From assembly GCA_963841405.1 (NCBI GenBank), contig CAWJCM010000004.1:124001-188000 (forward strand): 64,000 nucleotides of DNA. Reading direction: 5' to 3'. The stretch's first letter is position 1; every line of letters starts with the position of its first letter. The translations under genes and the position numbers were made by a program. A model generated the notes under the pieces. The model was given only the letters and a program-made list of their open reading frames with translations, made no database searches and was not told where the DNA came from. This DNA comes from DATBLE01 sp963841405. GTDB taxonomy: Bacteria > Actinomycetota > Thermoleophilia > Gaiellales > Gaiellaceae. This document shows positions 24,966 through 33,576 of this stretch, piece after piece.

Positions 24966-27029
24966 TCAGGCCAGCCGGAGCTGCGCGCTTCCCGGCGTCA
25001 TGTGCGGCACGACGACAACGGTGCCCTCGAACACTTCCGGGCCGAGGAACGCCTTCATCAGCTTGTCGTGGGTGCGGTGCCGCAGCATCTGCGCTTCGAG
25101 GCGGACTGCGCCGGCGTACTCCACCGGGTCGGCGGGCCGTTCGCCAGGGAGTCGATGCTCGAGGATCCGCTCGGCCGCCCACCAGTAGACGGCGTTGGCG
25201 GCGACCTCGACCTCTAGCATGCGGTAGGGGACGTACTCGCGTACGCGCGACTGCCGCAGGCCGGCGTTGCGGGCGGCGCGCTCGAGCGCCTTGAACTCGC
25301 GCCGGCCCTCGTAGACGGTGACGACGCCGGTCTCGGGCTCGAACTCGGCCTCGACGTGGGCGTCCTCGTCCTTGCGGGCGATCTCGCGGACCCAGCCAGA
25401 TGCGTGGTGGCGGACGACGATCACGACGAGCTCGGCGTCGTGGCCGCCGGCTTCGGCGAAGACGGAGAGCTGGGAGCCGGGCTCGGCGGAGACGAGCGCG
25501 CGCAGCTTGCCGCTGACGCGCGACCAGCCGCCGACGACGGGCTCCGGCACGTGCGACCGGTAGAGCCGGAGCGAGAGCCCGGGGTCGGTCGCGATCTCGA
25601 TCGGCGTCCCCGGCGGGACGCGCGCCGGGTCGAACAGGAGCGAGACGCCGCGTTCCTCGCCGGGGTGGAGCCTGACCGGCGACTGCTTGAACCGCATCGC
25701 CGCGTCGACGGGCGCGGGTGCGCCCGGCCCGGGCGGCGGCGCTCCCTGCCGCTGCCGTTCCTCGATCGGGGGCTGCTGGCTCGCGCCGCGGCGGGCGAAG
25801 CCGGCCTGCCCGGGTGAGTCGAAGGCCGAGCGGAGCGCGTCGTTCAGCGCGCGCAGCCCAACCTCGTCGCGGGCGGCGATCTCCTTCCCGGTGCGCACGA
25901 GCCGCGCGCCCGCCCGGCGCTCCTCGGCCTCGACGATCGGACGGACGATCCGCTCGATCGCCACGTAGAGGCGCTTCACGAGCGGGTGACCGTCGTTGAG
26001 GCCGCCGCGGTCGACGCGAACGACGACCTGCGGCCGCGGCGTGTCGAGCGCTTCACGTTGCAGCCGCTCGATCGCCTCGCAGCGGACCTCGCCGTACAGG
26101 TGGCGGGCGCCGGGTCGTGCCTCGAGACCGGCGAGCGTCGTCTCGTGCGCCGCCCGGCCCGAGCAGACGACGAGCCCGCCGCGGCGGGCGGCCCGGGCCG
26201 GGCTGAGCGGGATCGGCTGCGCCGAGCGGCGGACGATGACCCGCGCCCTGATGCCGCGCTGAAGCTCGACCTCGTCGTCGAAGAGCACCGGACGTTCCGG
26301 GTCGGGCTCGGGAGGCGTGTAGCGGACGAGCTGGAGCGGCTCGCCGGGGAGATCGAGGAGCAGCTCGCGGCTTTCGTCCTCGAGGATCGGCCGCAGCTGC
26401 ACGAGGTCGGCGACCAGTCGACGCAGCCGGGCGCTGGGCGGGAGCCGACCGTCGGCGAGCGGCACCGTGACACGCGTGCCTTCGTGCGCAATCCCGAGCG
26501 CACGGCGCACCGCCGGGGTCGCGGGCGCGTCGAGCACGTGCGTGTAGACGTAGGGCTCGTCGCCGCCGGCCGGCAGGAACCAGGACTCGACCGCTCGCGC
26601 CCCGCGCACGCCCTGGATCCGTCCGCCGCCCTGCGCGAGCCAGACGTCGCGCAGCCCGCGGCCGAAGAGGCCGCGTTGTCCCTCGTGCTCGGGGACGACG
26701 CCGAGCGCGCCGAGGCGCTGGTCGACGACCTCGGAGTCGACGCCTTCGCCGTCGTCGGTGCACACGAGCTCGTATCGCCAGCTGCGCAGCGCCGGCACGC
26801 GCAGGCCGCGCAAGGCGGCCTTCCAGGCCTGCAGGAAGTCGAGATCGGCGGAACCGATCCCGAGCTGGATCCGGCCGTGCTCGCGCCCGGCGGCGGCGAT
26901 CGCGGCATCGGCATTCGTCACCAGCTCGGGGATGATCTGTGCCAGGTCGATGCCCGCCTGCGCGAAGTTCTCGCGGAAGTAGCGGCCCCGGACACGGCCG
27001 TGGCGCAGCTTCGACGCGTCGATCGCCAC
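24966..27029 (-). CDS. GHKL-type ATPase of unknown function
   Basis: A 687-residue cytosolic protein, the only fully intact large gene of the rnpB island. The N-terminal Hsp90/MutL/MORC-like ATPase has the N-box ELVTNADAAI (Glu35, Asn39, Asp41), G1 TDDGEGVD (91-98) and a GLFGRGLRD loop (120-128). The middle part (about 150-560) has mixed alpha/beta sequence with conserved-looking RYTPPEPDPERPVLFDDEVE. A Pro/Gly-rich linker and a C-terminal beta-rich domain follow, then helices RILEHRLPGERPADPVEYAG. GTG 27029 begins VAIDASKLRHGRVRGRYF; upstream residues are Ala/Arg-rich noise. It is divergent from the SEC-C gene by 63 bp. GHKL ATPases act as conformational clamps in repair, silencing and defence; which applies here is unknown. 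Confidence 0.78.
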   Translation of the reverse strand: MAIDASKLRHGRVRGRYFRENFAQAGIDLAQIIPELVTNADAAIAAAGREHGRIQLGIGSADLDFLQAWKAALRGLRVPALRSWRYELVCTDDGEGVDSEVVDQRLGALGVVPEHEGQRGLFGRGLRDVWLAQGGGRIQGVRGARAVESWFLPAGGDEPYVYTHVLDAPATPAVRRALGIAHEGTRVTVPLADGRLPPSARLRRLVADLVQLRPILEDESRELLLDLPGEPLQLVRYTPPEPDPERPVLFDDEVELQRGIRARVIVRRSAQPIPLSPARAARRGGLVVCSGRAAHETTLAGLEARPGARHLYGEVRCEAIERLQREALDTPRPQVVVRVDRGGLNDGHPLVKRLYVAIERIVRPIVEAEERRAGARLVRTGKEIAARDEVGLRALNDALRSAFDSPGQAGFARRGASQQPPIEERQRQGAPPPGPGAPAPVDAAMRFKQSPVRLHPGEERGVSLLFDPARVPPGTPIEIATDPGLSLRLYRSHVPEPVVGGWSRVSGKLRALVSAEPGSQLSVFAEAGGHDAELVVIVVRHHASGWVREIARKDEDAHVEAEFEPETGVVTVYEGRREFKALERAARNAGLRQSRVREYVPYRMLEVEVAANAVYWWAAERILEHRLPGERPADPVEYAGAVRLEAQMLRHRTHDKLMKAFLGPEVFEGTVVVVPHMTPGSAQLRLA

Positions 27030-27092
27030 CTGCAGAGGATAGGCGTCTCCCTCGACGGTGGTTCGTCCGGCGCCGCCACCACGGTCCTCCGC

Positions 27093-28435
27093 GTGGGCGG
27101 TCTGTCGGTCTCGAGGAACGCGCCCTGTCGGTGTGGCAGCGGCCGCAAGTACAAGCGCTGCTGTCTCGCCGACGAGGAGCGGTTCGCGCGCGAGGCGCGC
27201 TTCGACGACGCGGTCGGCCGGCGAATGCAGGACTGGTCGTCCAGGGTGTTCGACGACGAGATCACCGTTGCGCTCGAGGAATACGTCGGCCCCGAGCGCG
27301 TCATGGACGATGCCGACATCCAGATTTTCGCCACCTGGTTCCACAACGACCGCGAGCTCGCGAGCGGCGGCACCCCTGCCGAGCGCTACGCCGCGCTCGG
27401 CGACCTGCCCGATACCGAGCGGGCCGCGGCGGCGCGGATCGCGACCGCGCGGCTCGGCCTCTACCGCGTGCTCGCCGTCGAGCCGGGGCGCTCGCTCGTT
27501 CTGGAGGAGCTCGTCGGCGGCAGACGGCTGGAGGTGCGCAGTCCCACGTCTCGCGCGAGGCGATCCGCTGGGACATCCTGCTCGGCCGGGTCATGGACGG
27601 CGATCGGCTGAGCCTGTGGGGGCAGACGCGGTTCTTCGAGCCGTGCGAAGAGCCTGAGCTGTGCACGGAGCTTCGTCGGCTTGCGGGCACCCGTGCCGTC
27701 GAGCGGGCGCTCGCGCTCATGCGCTTCGTCCCGCCGAGCCGGAGTGCCGAGCCCAGCTTCTTCACGCTCGAGGGCGATCCTGTCGCCTTTGCGTCGGCGG
27801 TGTGGGCGCTGCGCGATCCCGCCGCTGCCGCCGAGCGGATGCGCGAGCTCGGCGGGCTCGAACCGGGCGACCCGCTCGAGATGGACATCAGCGCGCAGCG
27901 CGGGGCGCTCGTCAGGCAGCGGCCGCCTCTGTCGCCGGGGGCGCTTGTCCTCGAGGCGAGCCCGGTCGGCGCGATCGACACGATCCCGATTGCGACGCTG
28001 CGCCTCGAAGGCGGCGAGCTCCACGGCGAGGCGACCTCCGAGGAGCGGCTCGAGTGGATGCTCGAGATCGTCGCCGACGACTTCGGCGAGAACGTCGAGC
28101 TGGGAAGCCGAGAAGTGATGTCGCTCGACGAAGCGCGGGCCGCACGCCAAGCAGTCCGACGTGACACGATGACAGAGCGAGTCGATGCAGCGGACCTTCT
28201 GCTCGCTGGCGACTTCGTGAACGAAAGGATGCGGCGATGGCTCGACGAGCCGCATCAGTCTCTCGACGGGCGCACGCCGCGCGCGGCCGCCGCTAGTGCG
28301 GATCGGGTGGAAGTCGTCCGCCTGCTCCGTCAGATCGAGAACGGCGCTGAGCGCGCGCGGCGGCGTGGCGGGTCAGGCGTAGATGTCGCGCGGCTACGAC
28401 GCGAGCTCGGTCTCGATGACGAGCTCGCCGCCTGA
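27093..28435 (+). pseudogene. SEC-C motif protein, single frameshift
   Basis: It would encode about 447 residues. GTG 27093 is followed at once by the SEC-C zinc motif RNAPCRCGSGRKYKRCC (CxC...CC). Conserved-looking DIQIFATWFHNDREL and TARLGLYRVLAVEPGRSLVL follow. The frame breaks near 27540. The remainder reads SHVSREAIRWDILLGRVMDG and SLWGQTRFFEPCEEPEL, and ends LRRELGLDDELAA. SEC-C motifs bind zinc and mediate protein contacts, first known from SecA. The break could be a sequencing error, but two neighbours carry similar lesions. It is divergent from the GHKL gene and adjacent to attR. Confidence 0.7.
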
Positions 28436-28473
28436 GCGCCGCATCAGGCCGTCTTCATCAGGCGCTGGGGCGT

Positions 28474-28526
28474 AGAATCCGGCTACAGGCCTGCTACGGG
28501 AAAAGCCCTGGAAACAGGGCCTTTCT
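28474..28526 (+). repeat. Attachment-site repeat (attR side, orphan rnpB 3' end)
   Basis: An orphan copy of the rnpB 3' end (AGAATCCGGCTACAGGCC and onwards) followed by a terminator-like hairpin AAAAGCCCTGG/CAGGGCCTTT. It lacks the rest of the RNA gene. Confidence 0.75.
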
Positions 28527-28670
28527 ACAGGGCTTCTGCCGGGGTACTCGTCCTACCAGCGATAACCGCCTGTCGAAGGCAGTTTCAACGGAACTGCTCG
28601 GCGCGGGCGCCGATCCGGAGCGGGAATTGCAGCGCTCGGCGACCCCCTGCCGGCGTGACGTCCGCCCAAG

Positions 28671-29035
28671 GCGGCCGCAACGGCCTGGGGGCTCGTGGCC
28701 GCGCTGCTCCTCGCGCTCGCCACCGTCGCGACCGCCTGAACCGGGTAGCAGCCGACGCGCTGGAACGGAGAGCAGTCGAAGGGCGCCGCCCGTCCGAGCG
28801 CACTCAGCGTCGACGAAAGAACCCGAAGGCTCCGCTGACGCCGTTCGCGATGCCGCGGTACAAGCTCGCGGCGCGCGCCGAGGCCGAGCGCCTCGACGCC
28901 GAAGCCGATGTCTACGCCGCTCGCGCCCGGCGGAACGTCCAGCGCGCGTTGAACTACGTGCTCGGCGTCGTCCTGTTCGCGTCGGCGCCGTTCTTCGCAC
29001 GCATCGGTCTGGATCGCGACTTCGCCGGTCAGCGT
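28671..29035 (+). pseudogene. Relic of a small membrane protein
   Basis: The first piece encodes the hydrophobic helix WGLVAALLLALATVATA, then TGA (28737) and TAG (28746) in the same frame, then TRWNGEQSKGAA. Restoring the two stops to TGG and TAC gives AWTGYQPTRWNGEQ, a motif known from actinobacterial hypothetical membrane proteins. The C-terminal piece in another frame reads PFAMPRYKLAARAEAERLDA and ends with helix YVLGVVLFASAPFFARI. The middle is missing. It lies just outside the attR repeat. The 28527-28670 stretch before it holds only att-like sequence. Confidence 0.5.
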
Positions 29036-29091
29036 GACCATTTGAGCCGTCCCGGCCGAATAGGGCGCCGCCAGGGCGCGTTGTAGCTCGT

Positions 29092-30051
29092 ATGAGCGCG
29101 AAGCCGACGACGGTCGGGGTGCTGTGCGCGACGTTCACGGGGGTCGTCTGGGGCGGTCAGTTCGTGGTCGGGAAGTCTGCGCTCGCGAGGGTCGACTCGT
29201 TCTGGCTGACGACGATTCGTTACGCGGGGGCGGCGGCGTTGCTGCTCGGGCTGCTGGCCGTCGCCGAGGGGATCGGAGCGCTCTCGCCGCGCGGCCGGTT
29301 GCGGCAGCTCGCGCTGCTCGGAACGCTGGGTTTCGCCGGCTTCAACCTGCTCGCCTACACCGGGCTCGAGCATGCACGGCCGCAGAGCGCCTCGCTGATC
29401 GTCGCGCTCTCGCCGCTCCTGACCGCGCTCGTCCTCTGGCTCCGCGACGGGGCTCGGCCGTCCCGTCTGACGCTCGTCTGCCTGCTGGTCGCGCTCGTGG
29501 GCGTCTCGCTCGTGATCAGCGGCGGCCATCCCAGCTCCCTGTGGCACGGGTCGCTCGGAGCCGGCGACCTGCTCGTGCTGGGCGGCGTGCTCAGCTTCAT
29601 CCTCTACACGATCGGCGCGGCCGACCACCGCGACCTCTCGCCGCTTCGCTACACGGCCCTGACCGCGACACTCGGGTGGCCGGCGATCGCGGGCGCGACG
29701 CTGGTCGGCACGGCGGCCGGCTGGCTCTCGGCGCCGAGCGGGAGCGACTGGGTCGCCGTCACGCCCGAGCTCGCCTACCTCGCGTTGCCGGGAGCCGTGA
29801 TCGCGGTGCTGTGCTGGAACGCCGCTGTCGAGCGGCTCGGCCCGCAGACGACCTCGCTGTTCGGGAACCTGATCCCGGTCTCGACGTTCACGATCGAGAC
29901 GATCCGCGGCTACCGGCCCAGTCCGCTCGAGCTTGTCGGCGCCGCGATCACGGTCGGCGCGCTGGTCGCGAACAACCTGCTCACGCGGCCGCGCCCGGCT
30001 CTCGCGCAGCCCGAGGCCGAGCGGCCTGACGAGTTGCTCGAGGCTGCCTGA
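29092..30051 (+). CDS. EamA/DMT-family transporter
   Basis: A 319-residue membrane protein with ten predicted helices arranged as two EamA repeats (about 8-145 and 160-305). Diagnostic segments are GVVWGGQFVVGKSALARVDS in helix 1 and YTGLEHARPQSASLIVALSP at the end of the first repeat. The second repeat has AVIAVLCWNAAVERLGPQTT. Members export or import metabolites such as amino acids. A charged C-terminal tail follows. It stands alone between a relic and the DUF222 remnant, and no substrate clue is present. Confidence 0.85.
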   Translation: MSAKPTTVGVLCATFTGVVWGGQFVVGKSALARVDSFWLTTIRYAGAAALLLGLLAVAEGIGALSPRGRLRQLALLGTLGFAGFNLLAYTGLEHARPQSASLIVALSPLLTALVLWLRDGARPSRLTLVCLLVALVGVSLVISGGHPSSLWHGSLGAGDLLVLGGVLSFILYTIGAADHRDLSPLRYTALTATLGWPAIAGATLVGTAAGWLSAPSGSDWVAVTPELAYLALPGAVIAVLCWNAAVERLGPQTTSLFGNLIPVSTFTIETIRGYRPSPLELVGAAITVGALVANNLLTRPRPALAQPEAERPDELLEAA

Positions 30052-30092
30052 ACGGGGAGCGGCGAGATCCGTCCGACGCGGGAGCTAGCCTG

Positions 30093-30600
30093 TTGTCGAA
30101 TATGACAACGAGTGGGAGGAGCTGCCCGAGCCGGCCCGCGCGTTCACGGCGGCGCCGCTCGAGCGGGCGATCGCGCCTACCGCCGGTGACGACCGAGGAG
30201 CCGCGCGACCTCCAGGAGCTCGCCCATCTGAACGTGTTCTGGAAGGAGGACGGCTCGCTCGCCGTCTCTGGACGGCTGGCGCCCGAGGACGGCGCCCTGT
30301 TCCTGCGCGCTCACGATACCTCGGATCAGCCGCTTCCCCCGGCGCCGAGCCTGCCGCGCGGCAGCCCGCTCGGGCTGCTCGACCGCCATCGTTCGGTGAG
30401 GATCGACGCCGACCACGTGCGAATCAGCCACCGGCGAACACATGAACCCCGGATACGCCGTCGACGCCGTTCTCTCGATCGCCGCGTGCTCGGGGCTGGT
30501 TGTCCGCCATCGGCAGGATCTGCGCCGGACCTGGCCGCAGGCGCGATGTCCGACAGCCACCGGCCTTCGAGGTGGGGTCCCCGACACGCGCCTCGACCTG
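30093..30600 (+). pseudogene. 13E12/DUF222-family relic
   Basis: The segment from about 30198 reads LQELAHLNVFWKEDGSLAVS and GRLAPEDGALFLRAH, which resembles the central block of 13E12 (DUF222) repeat proteins, often linked to an HNH nuclease domain. The flanking sequence is Arg/Pro-rich and out of frame. Neither the N-terminal helices nor a convincing HNH motif is left. The whole 30052-30672 stretch contains no intact gene. Confidence 0.4.
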
Positions 30601-30672
30601 CACGCCGTGATCGAGCTGGTCGAGCGGGGCTGCCCGCCCCGGCCGGCGCTGAGGATCCTGGCGCCCGAGTCA

Positions 30673-30706
30673 CGGCGGAGAGGCCCGAGTGCGGGCCTCT
30701 CCGCCG
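30673..30706. terminator. Terminator hairpin of the MMPL gene
   Basis: Perfect 14-bp arms CGGCGGAGAGGCCC / GGGCCTCTCCGCCG with a 6-base loop, 24 bp downstream of the MMPL stop on the minus strand. Confidence 0.65.
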
Positions 30707-30730
30707 ACCGGCTTCGACGTCGCTCGAGCG

Positions 30731-32977
30731 CTACTCGGACTCGAATGCCGGCGAGGGCTCGCCCCGCCGCTCCTGGCCGCGGTCGCGCCCGGCCTGCTCC
30801 GGCTCGGGCTCGGCCGACCAGTCGCCGCCGAACCGCGGCAGCCACTCGAGCCAGCGCGGCAGATACCAGTTCCACTCGCCGAGCAGCTTCATCACCGACG
30901 GGAGCAGGACCGCCCGGACGATCGTCGCGTCGATCAGGATCGCCGCCGCCAGCCCGAAGCCCATCTGCTTGATGTCGAGCGTTCGCAGGGTCATGAAGAT
31001 CGCGAACACGGCGACCATCACCACCGCGGCGCTCGTCACCGTGGAGGCCGTCCGCTTGATCCCGACCGAGACCGCCTGGTCGGTGGGCATCCCCTCGTCG
31101 ACCAGCTCCTTCACCCGGCTGAGGATGAAGACGTGGTAGTCCATCGAGAGCCCGAACAGGATCACGAACATGAACAGCGGCAGCCACGAGGTGATCGCCC
31201 CGTTCGAGTGGAAGCCGAGGATCCCCTCTGCCCAGCTGTGCTGGAAGACGAGCACCAGCAGGCCGTAGGCGGCACCCACCGAGAGCAGGTTGAGCAGCAC
31301 CGCCTTGATCGGGATCACGATCGAGCGGAACGTGACCAGCAGCAGCAGGAAGCAGAGCAGGAGCACGAACGCGAACACGAGCGGGGCATGCGACTTCATC
31401 TGCTCGTTGAAGTCGTGCGTTCCCGCCGTCTCTCCGGTCACGGCGGCCTTCACCCCCGACACGGTCCCGAGCGTCGACGGGATCACCTGCTTCCGGAGCG
31501 TCGCCAGCGCCGTGACGGACGCGCCGTTCGAGCCGTTGCCCTGCATCGCGATCGAGACCGTCTCGATGGTCTTCTTCGAGTTCACCTCGGTCGAGATCGG
31601 CTGGAACATCTGCCCGCTGGCGAGTGCGCGCTGCTTCAGCCGGCCGATCGCCTCCTGCACGCGCGGCGTCGTGACGTCGCGGGCAGAGACGACCACCTTC
31701 GCCGGGGACTGGGCTCCCGGGAACGCGCGCTGGATCGACTCGTAGGTCCGGACGATCGGCAGCGACTTGGGCAGGTCGGTGAAGCTCGGCAGCTGCGTGT
31801 GCAGCGTCAGCGCCGGGACGGCCAGCGCGACCAGCGCGCCGCCGGAGAGGACCGCCGCGATCGCCGGCCGCCTCATCACGCCGTCGAGCACGAAGCCCCA
31901 GAGCCGCGACTCGCGCGCGCGGTTGCGCCCGAGGAACGGGATCCGGCCCTTGTCGACGCGGTGCTCGAGCTTCCCGAGCAGCGCCGGCAGGATCGACAGC
32001 GAGCCGATCAGTGCGACCGCGACCATCAGCATCGCGCCGACCGCGATCGAGGTGAACACCGCGTTGCCGGTGAACAGCATCCCGGCCATTGCGATCAGCA
32101 CGGTCAGGCCCGAGATCAGGATCGCGTGGCCGGATGTGCGGGAGGTCTTCAGCAACGCCTCCTTCGGCGAGAGCCCTCGCGCCCGTTCCTCACGCTCGCG
32201 GCGGAGGTAGAAGAGCGAGTAGTCGACGCCGACCGCCATTCCGATCAGCAGGATCACGGACTTGGTCGGGTCGCCGGCCGCGACCACGTGGCTGGCGAGC
32301 GCGGACAACCCGATCGTCGCGAGCACGCCCGAGAAGGCGAGCAGCACCGGCAGGCCCGCGGCGACGAGCGCGCCGAAGGCGACCAGCAGGATGATCAGCG
32401 TGACCGGCAGCGACGAGTATTCGGCCCGCTGGAAGTCCTTGTTCAGGGTGTCGTTCAGCTCGTGGTTGGCGCTGGCGAGGCCGAATTCGGCGACGGTGAA
32501 GCCGTCGTGCCGGTCCTGCGCCTTCGCGACCGCGTCCAGGATCGGCTGGACCTTCTTGTCGGCCTTGTCCTGGTCGCCCGCGATCTCGAACTGGACGAGC
32601 GCCGAGCGGCGGTCGCTCGAGATCTGGCCACTGTTCCCGGGGGCGAGCGGCGAGCGGACGTTCTGGACGTTCGGTAGCGCCGAGACCGTCCGGTCGACGT
32701 CCTCCACCGCGGAGCGGAACTGCGGATCGGAGAGCGTCTGGGTCTTCGATTCGACGAGCACGCTCTCGCCCGCGCGGTTCGGGAAGCCGGCGTCGCGCAG
32801 CATCGTCTCCGCCGTCTTCGTCTCGCCGGCGGCGGTGTCGGCCTCCTTCAGCATCTTCGTTCCCGCGACCGACCCCAGGGCGACTGCGACCACGCAGAAG
32901 GCGATCCAGCCGAAGAGGGCGGTCTTCCAGTGGCCGGCGCTCCAGCGGCCGGCGCGAGCTGCGACGTTGAATCTCAT
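30731..32977 (-). CDS. MMPL-family (RND) transporter
   Basis: A 748-residue inner-membrane pump of the mycobacterial-membrane-protein-large family, usually exporting lipids, siderophores or drugs with the proton gradient. One N-terminal helix (about 18-38) is followed by an extracytoplasmic domain, five helices with GMAVGVDYSLFYLRRERE, a second extracytoplasmic domain, and helices with ILFGLSMDYHVFILSRVKE. The two GxxxDY motifs hold the proton-relay Asp-Tyr pairs. The acidic C-terminus is short. ATG 32975-32977 has a strong purine-rich site (GAGGAGGAGGCGCG). It is divergent from a broken carbonic anhydrase. The cargo is unknown. Confidence 0.9.
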   Translation of the reverse strand: MRFNVAARAGRWSAGHWKTALFGWIAFCVVAVALGSVAGTKMLKEADTAAGETKTAETMLRDAGFPNRAGESVLVESKTQTLSDPQFRSAVEDVDRTVSALPNVQNVRSPLAPGNSGQISSDRRSALVQFEIAGDQDKADKKVQPILDAVAKAQDRHDGFTVAEFGLASANHELNDTLNKDFQRAEYSSLPVTLIILLVAFGALVAAGLPVLLAFSGVLATIGLSALASHVVAAGDPTKSVILLIGMAVGVDYSLFYLRREREERARGLSPKEALLKTSRTSGHAILISGLTVLIAMAGMLFTGNAVFTSIAVGAMLMVAVALIGSLSILPALLGKLEHRVDKGRIPFLGRNRARESRLWGFVLDGVMRRPAIAAVLSGGALVALAVPALTLHTQLPSFTDLPKSLPIVRTYESIQRAFPGAQSPAKVVVSARDVTTPRVQEAIGRLKQRALASGQMFQPISTEVNSKKTIETVSIAMQGNGSNGASVTALATLRKQVIPSTLGTVSGVKAAVTGETAGTHDFNEQMKSHAPLVFAFVLLLCFLLLLVTFRSIVIPIKAVLLNLLSVGAAYGLLVLVFQHSWAEGILGFHSNGAITSWLPLFMFVILFGLSMDYHVFILSRVKELVDEGMPTDQAVSVGIKRTASTVTSAAVVMVAVFAIFMTLRTLDIKQMGFGLAAAILIDATIVRAVLLPSVMKLLGEWNWYLPRWLEWLPRFGGDWSAEPEPEQAGRDRGQERRGEPSPAFESE

Positions 32978-33062
32978 CGCGCCTCCTCCTCTCAGTTGCG
33001 TTCTCAGCAGGCTGCCTATCGGCGGCGGCGCCCGGAATGGGGAGAGCCACCGTGTGGGGGTG

Positions 33063-33531
33063 CGGCTACCCCTACCTCTGAGGCGCTCGGAGGGGCGCCG
33101 GGGCCGGCGTTCGAACGCCACGGCATCGAGGGGATCGACCACGACCGCCCGCCCCGGACGCCGGAGGAGGCGCTGCAGGCGCTGCTGGACGGCAACCGGC
33201 GGTACCTCTCCGGCGCGATCAGATCGGCCGACTACAGCCGGCTGGGCGACCGGATTGCCGAGACTCAGGCCCCGTTCGCGGCGATCGTCACCTGCGCCGA
33301 CTCCCGCCTCTCCGCGCCCGTCATCTTCGATCTCGGGCTGTCGTCGAGCCTGTGAAGGCGCTGCCCGAGCAGAGCCGCACGCTGGAGCGGGCGATCGTCG
33401 CGAACGCGAGAGCGCAGGCGGCGAGGATGGCCGCGGCGGAGCCGATCGTGCGGCCCGCGGTCGAGGCCGGGCGAGTTCGCGTCGTGGCCGCCGTCTACGA
33501 CATCGGCAGCGGCCGAGTGGCCGTGTTCTGA
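33063..33531 (+). pseudogene. Beta-carbonic anhydrase with internal deletion
   Basis: The first part encodes RTPEEALQALLDGNRRYLSG and FAAIVTCADSRLSAPVIFDL, including the first zinc ligand Cys and the Asp-Arg dyad, and stops at TGA 33353-33355. A second frame from 33352 continues with the family C-terminus: ARAQAARMAAAEPIVRPAVE then GRVRVVAAVYDIGSGRVAVF and TGA 33529-33531. About 100 residues, including the HxxC zinc ligands, are missing, so the enzyme cannot work. The sequence between the MMPL start and this relic holds no other feature. Confidence 0.75.
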
Positions 33532-33576
33532 GCCGGCTGCTCGTGGCTGCTCGGCCGCGTGGGGAATAGTTCACGT

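Larger units (their letters stand above)
22545..28526. mobile_element. Integrated island at the rnpB 3' end
   Basis: About 6 kb bounded by two direct copies of the rnpB 3' end plus terminator (22545-22599 and 28474-28526, about 49 of 55 positions alike). Similarity continues collinearly to about 22684 and 28611. Between them lie a tyrosine recombinase, a truncated gene with a strong ribosome binding site, a DUF3800 gene, a methyltransferase relic, a GHKL ATPase and a SEC-C protein. Duplication of the target gene's 3' end plus a recombinase is the pattern left by site-specific integration. The recombinase is frameshifted, so the element is probably no longer mobile. Confidence 0.72.
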
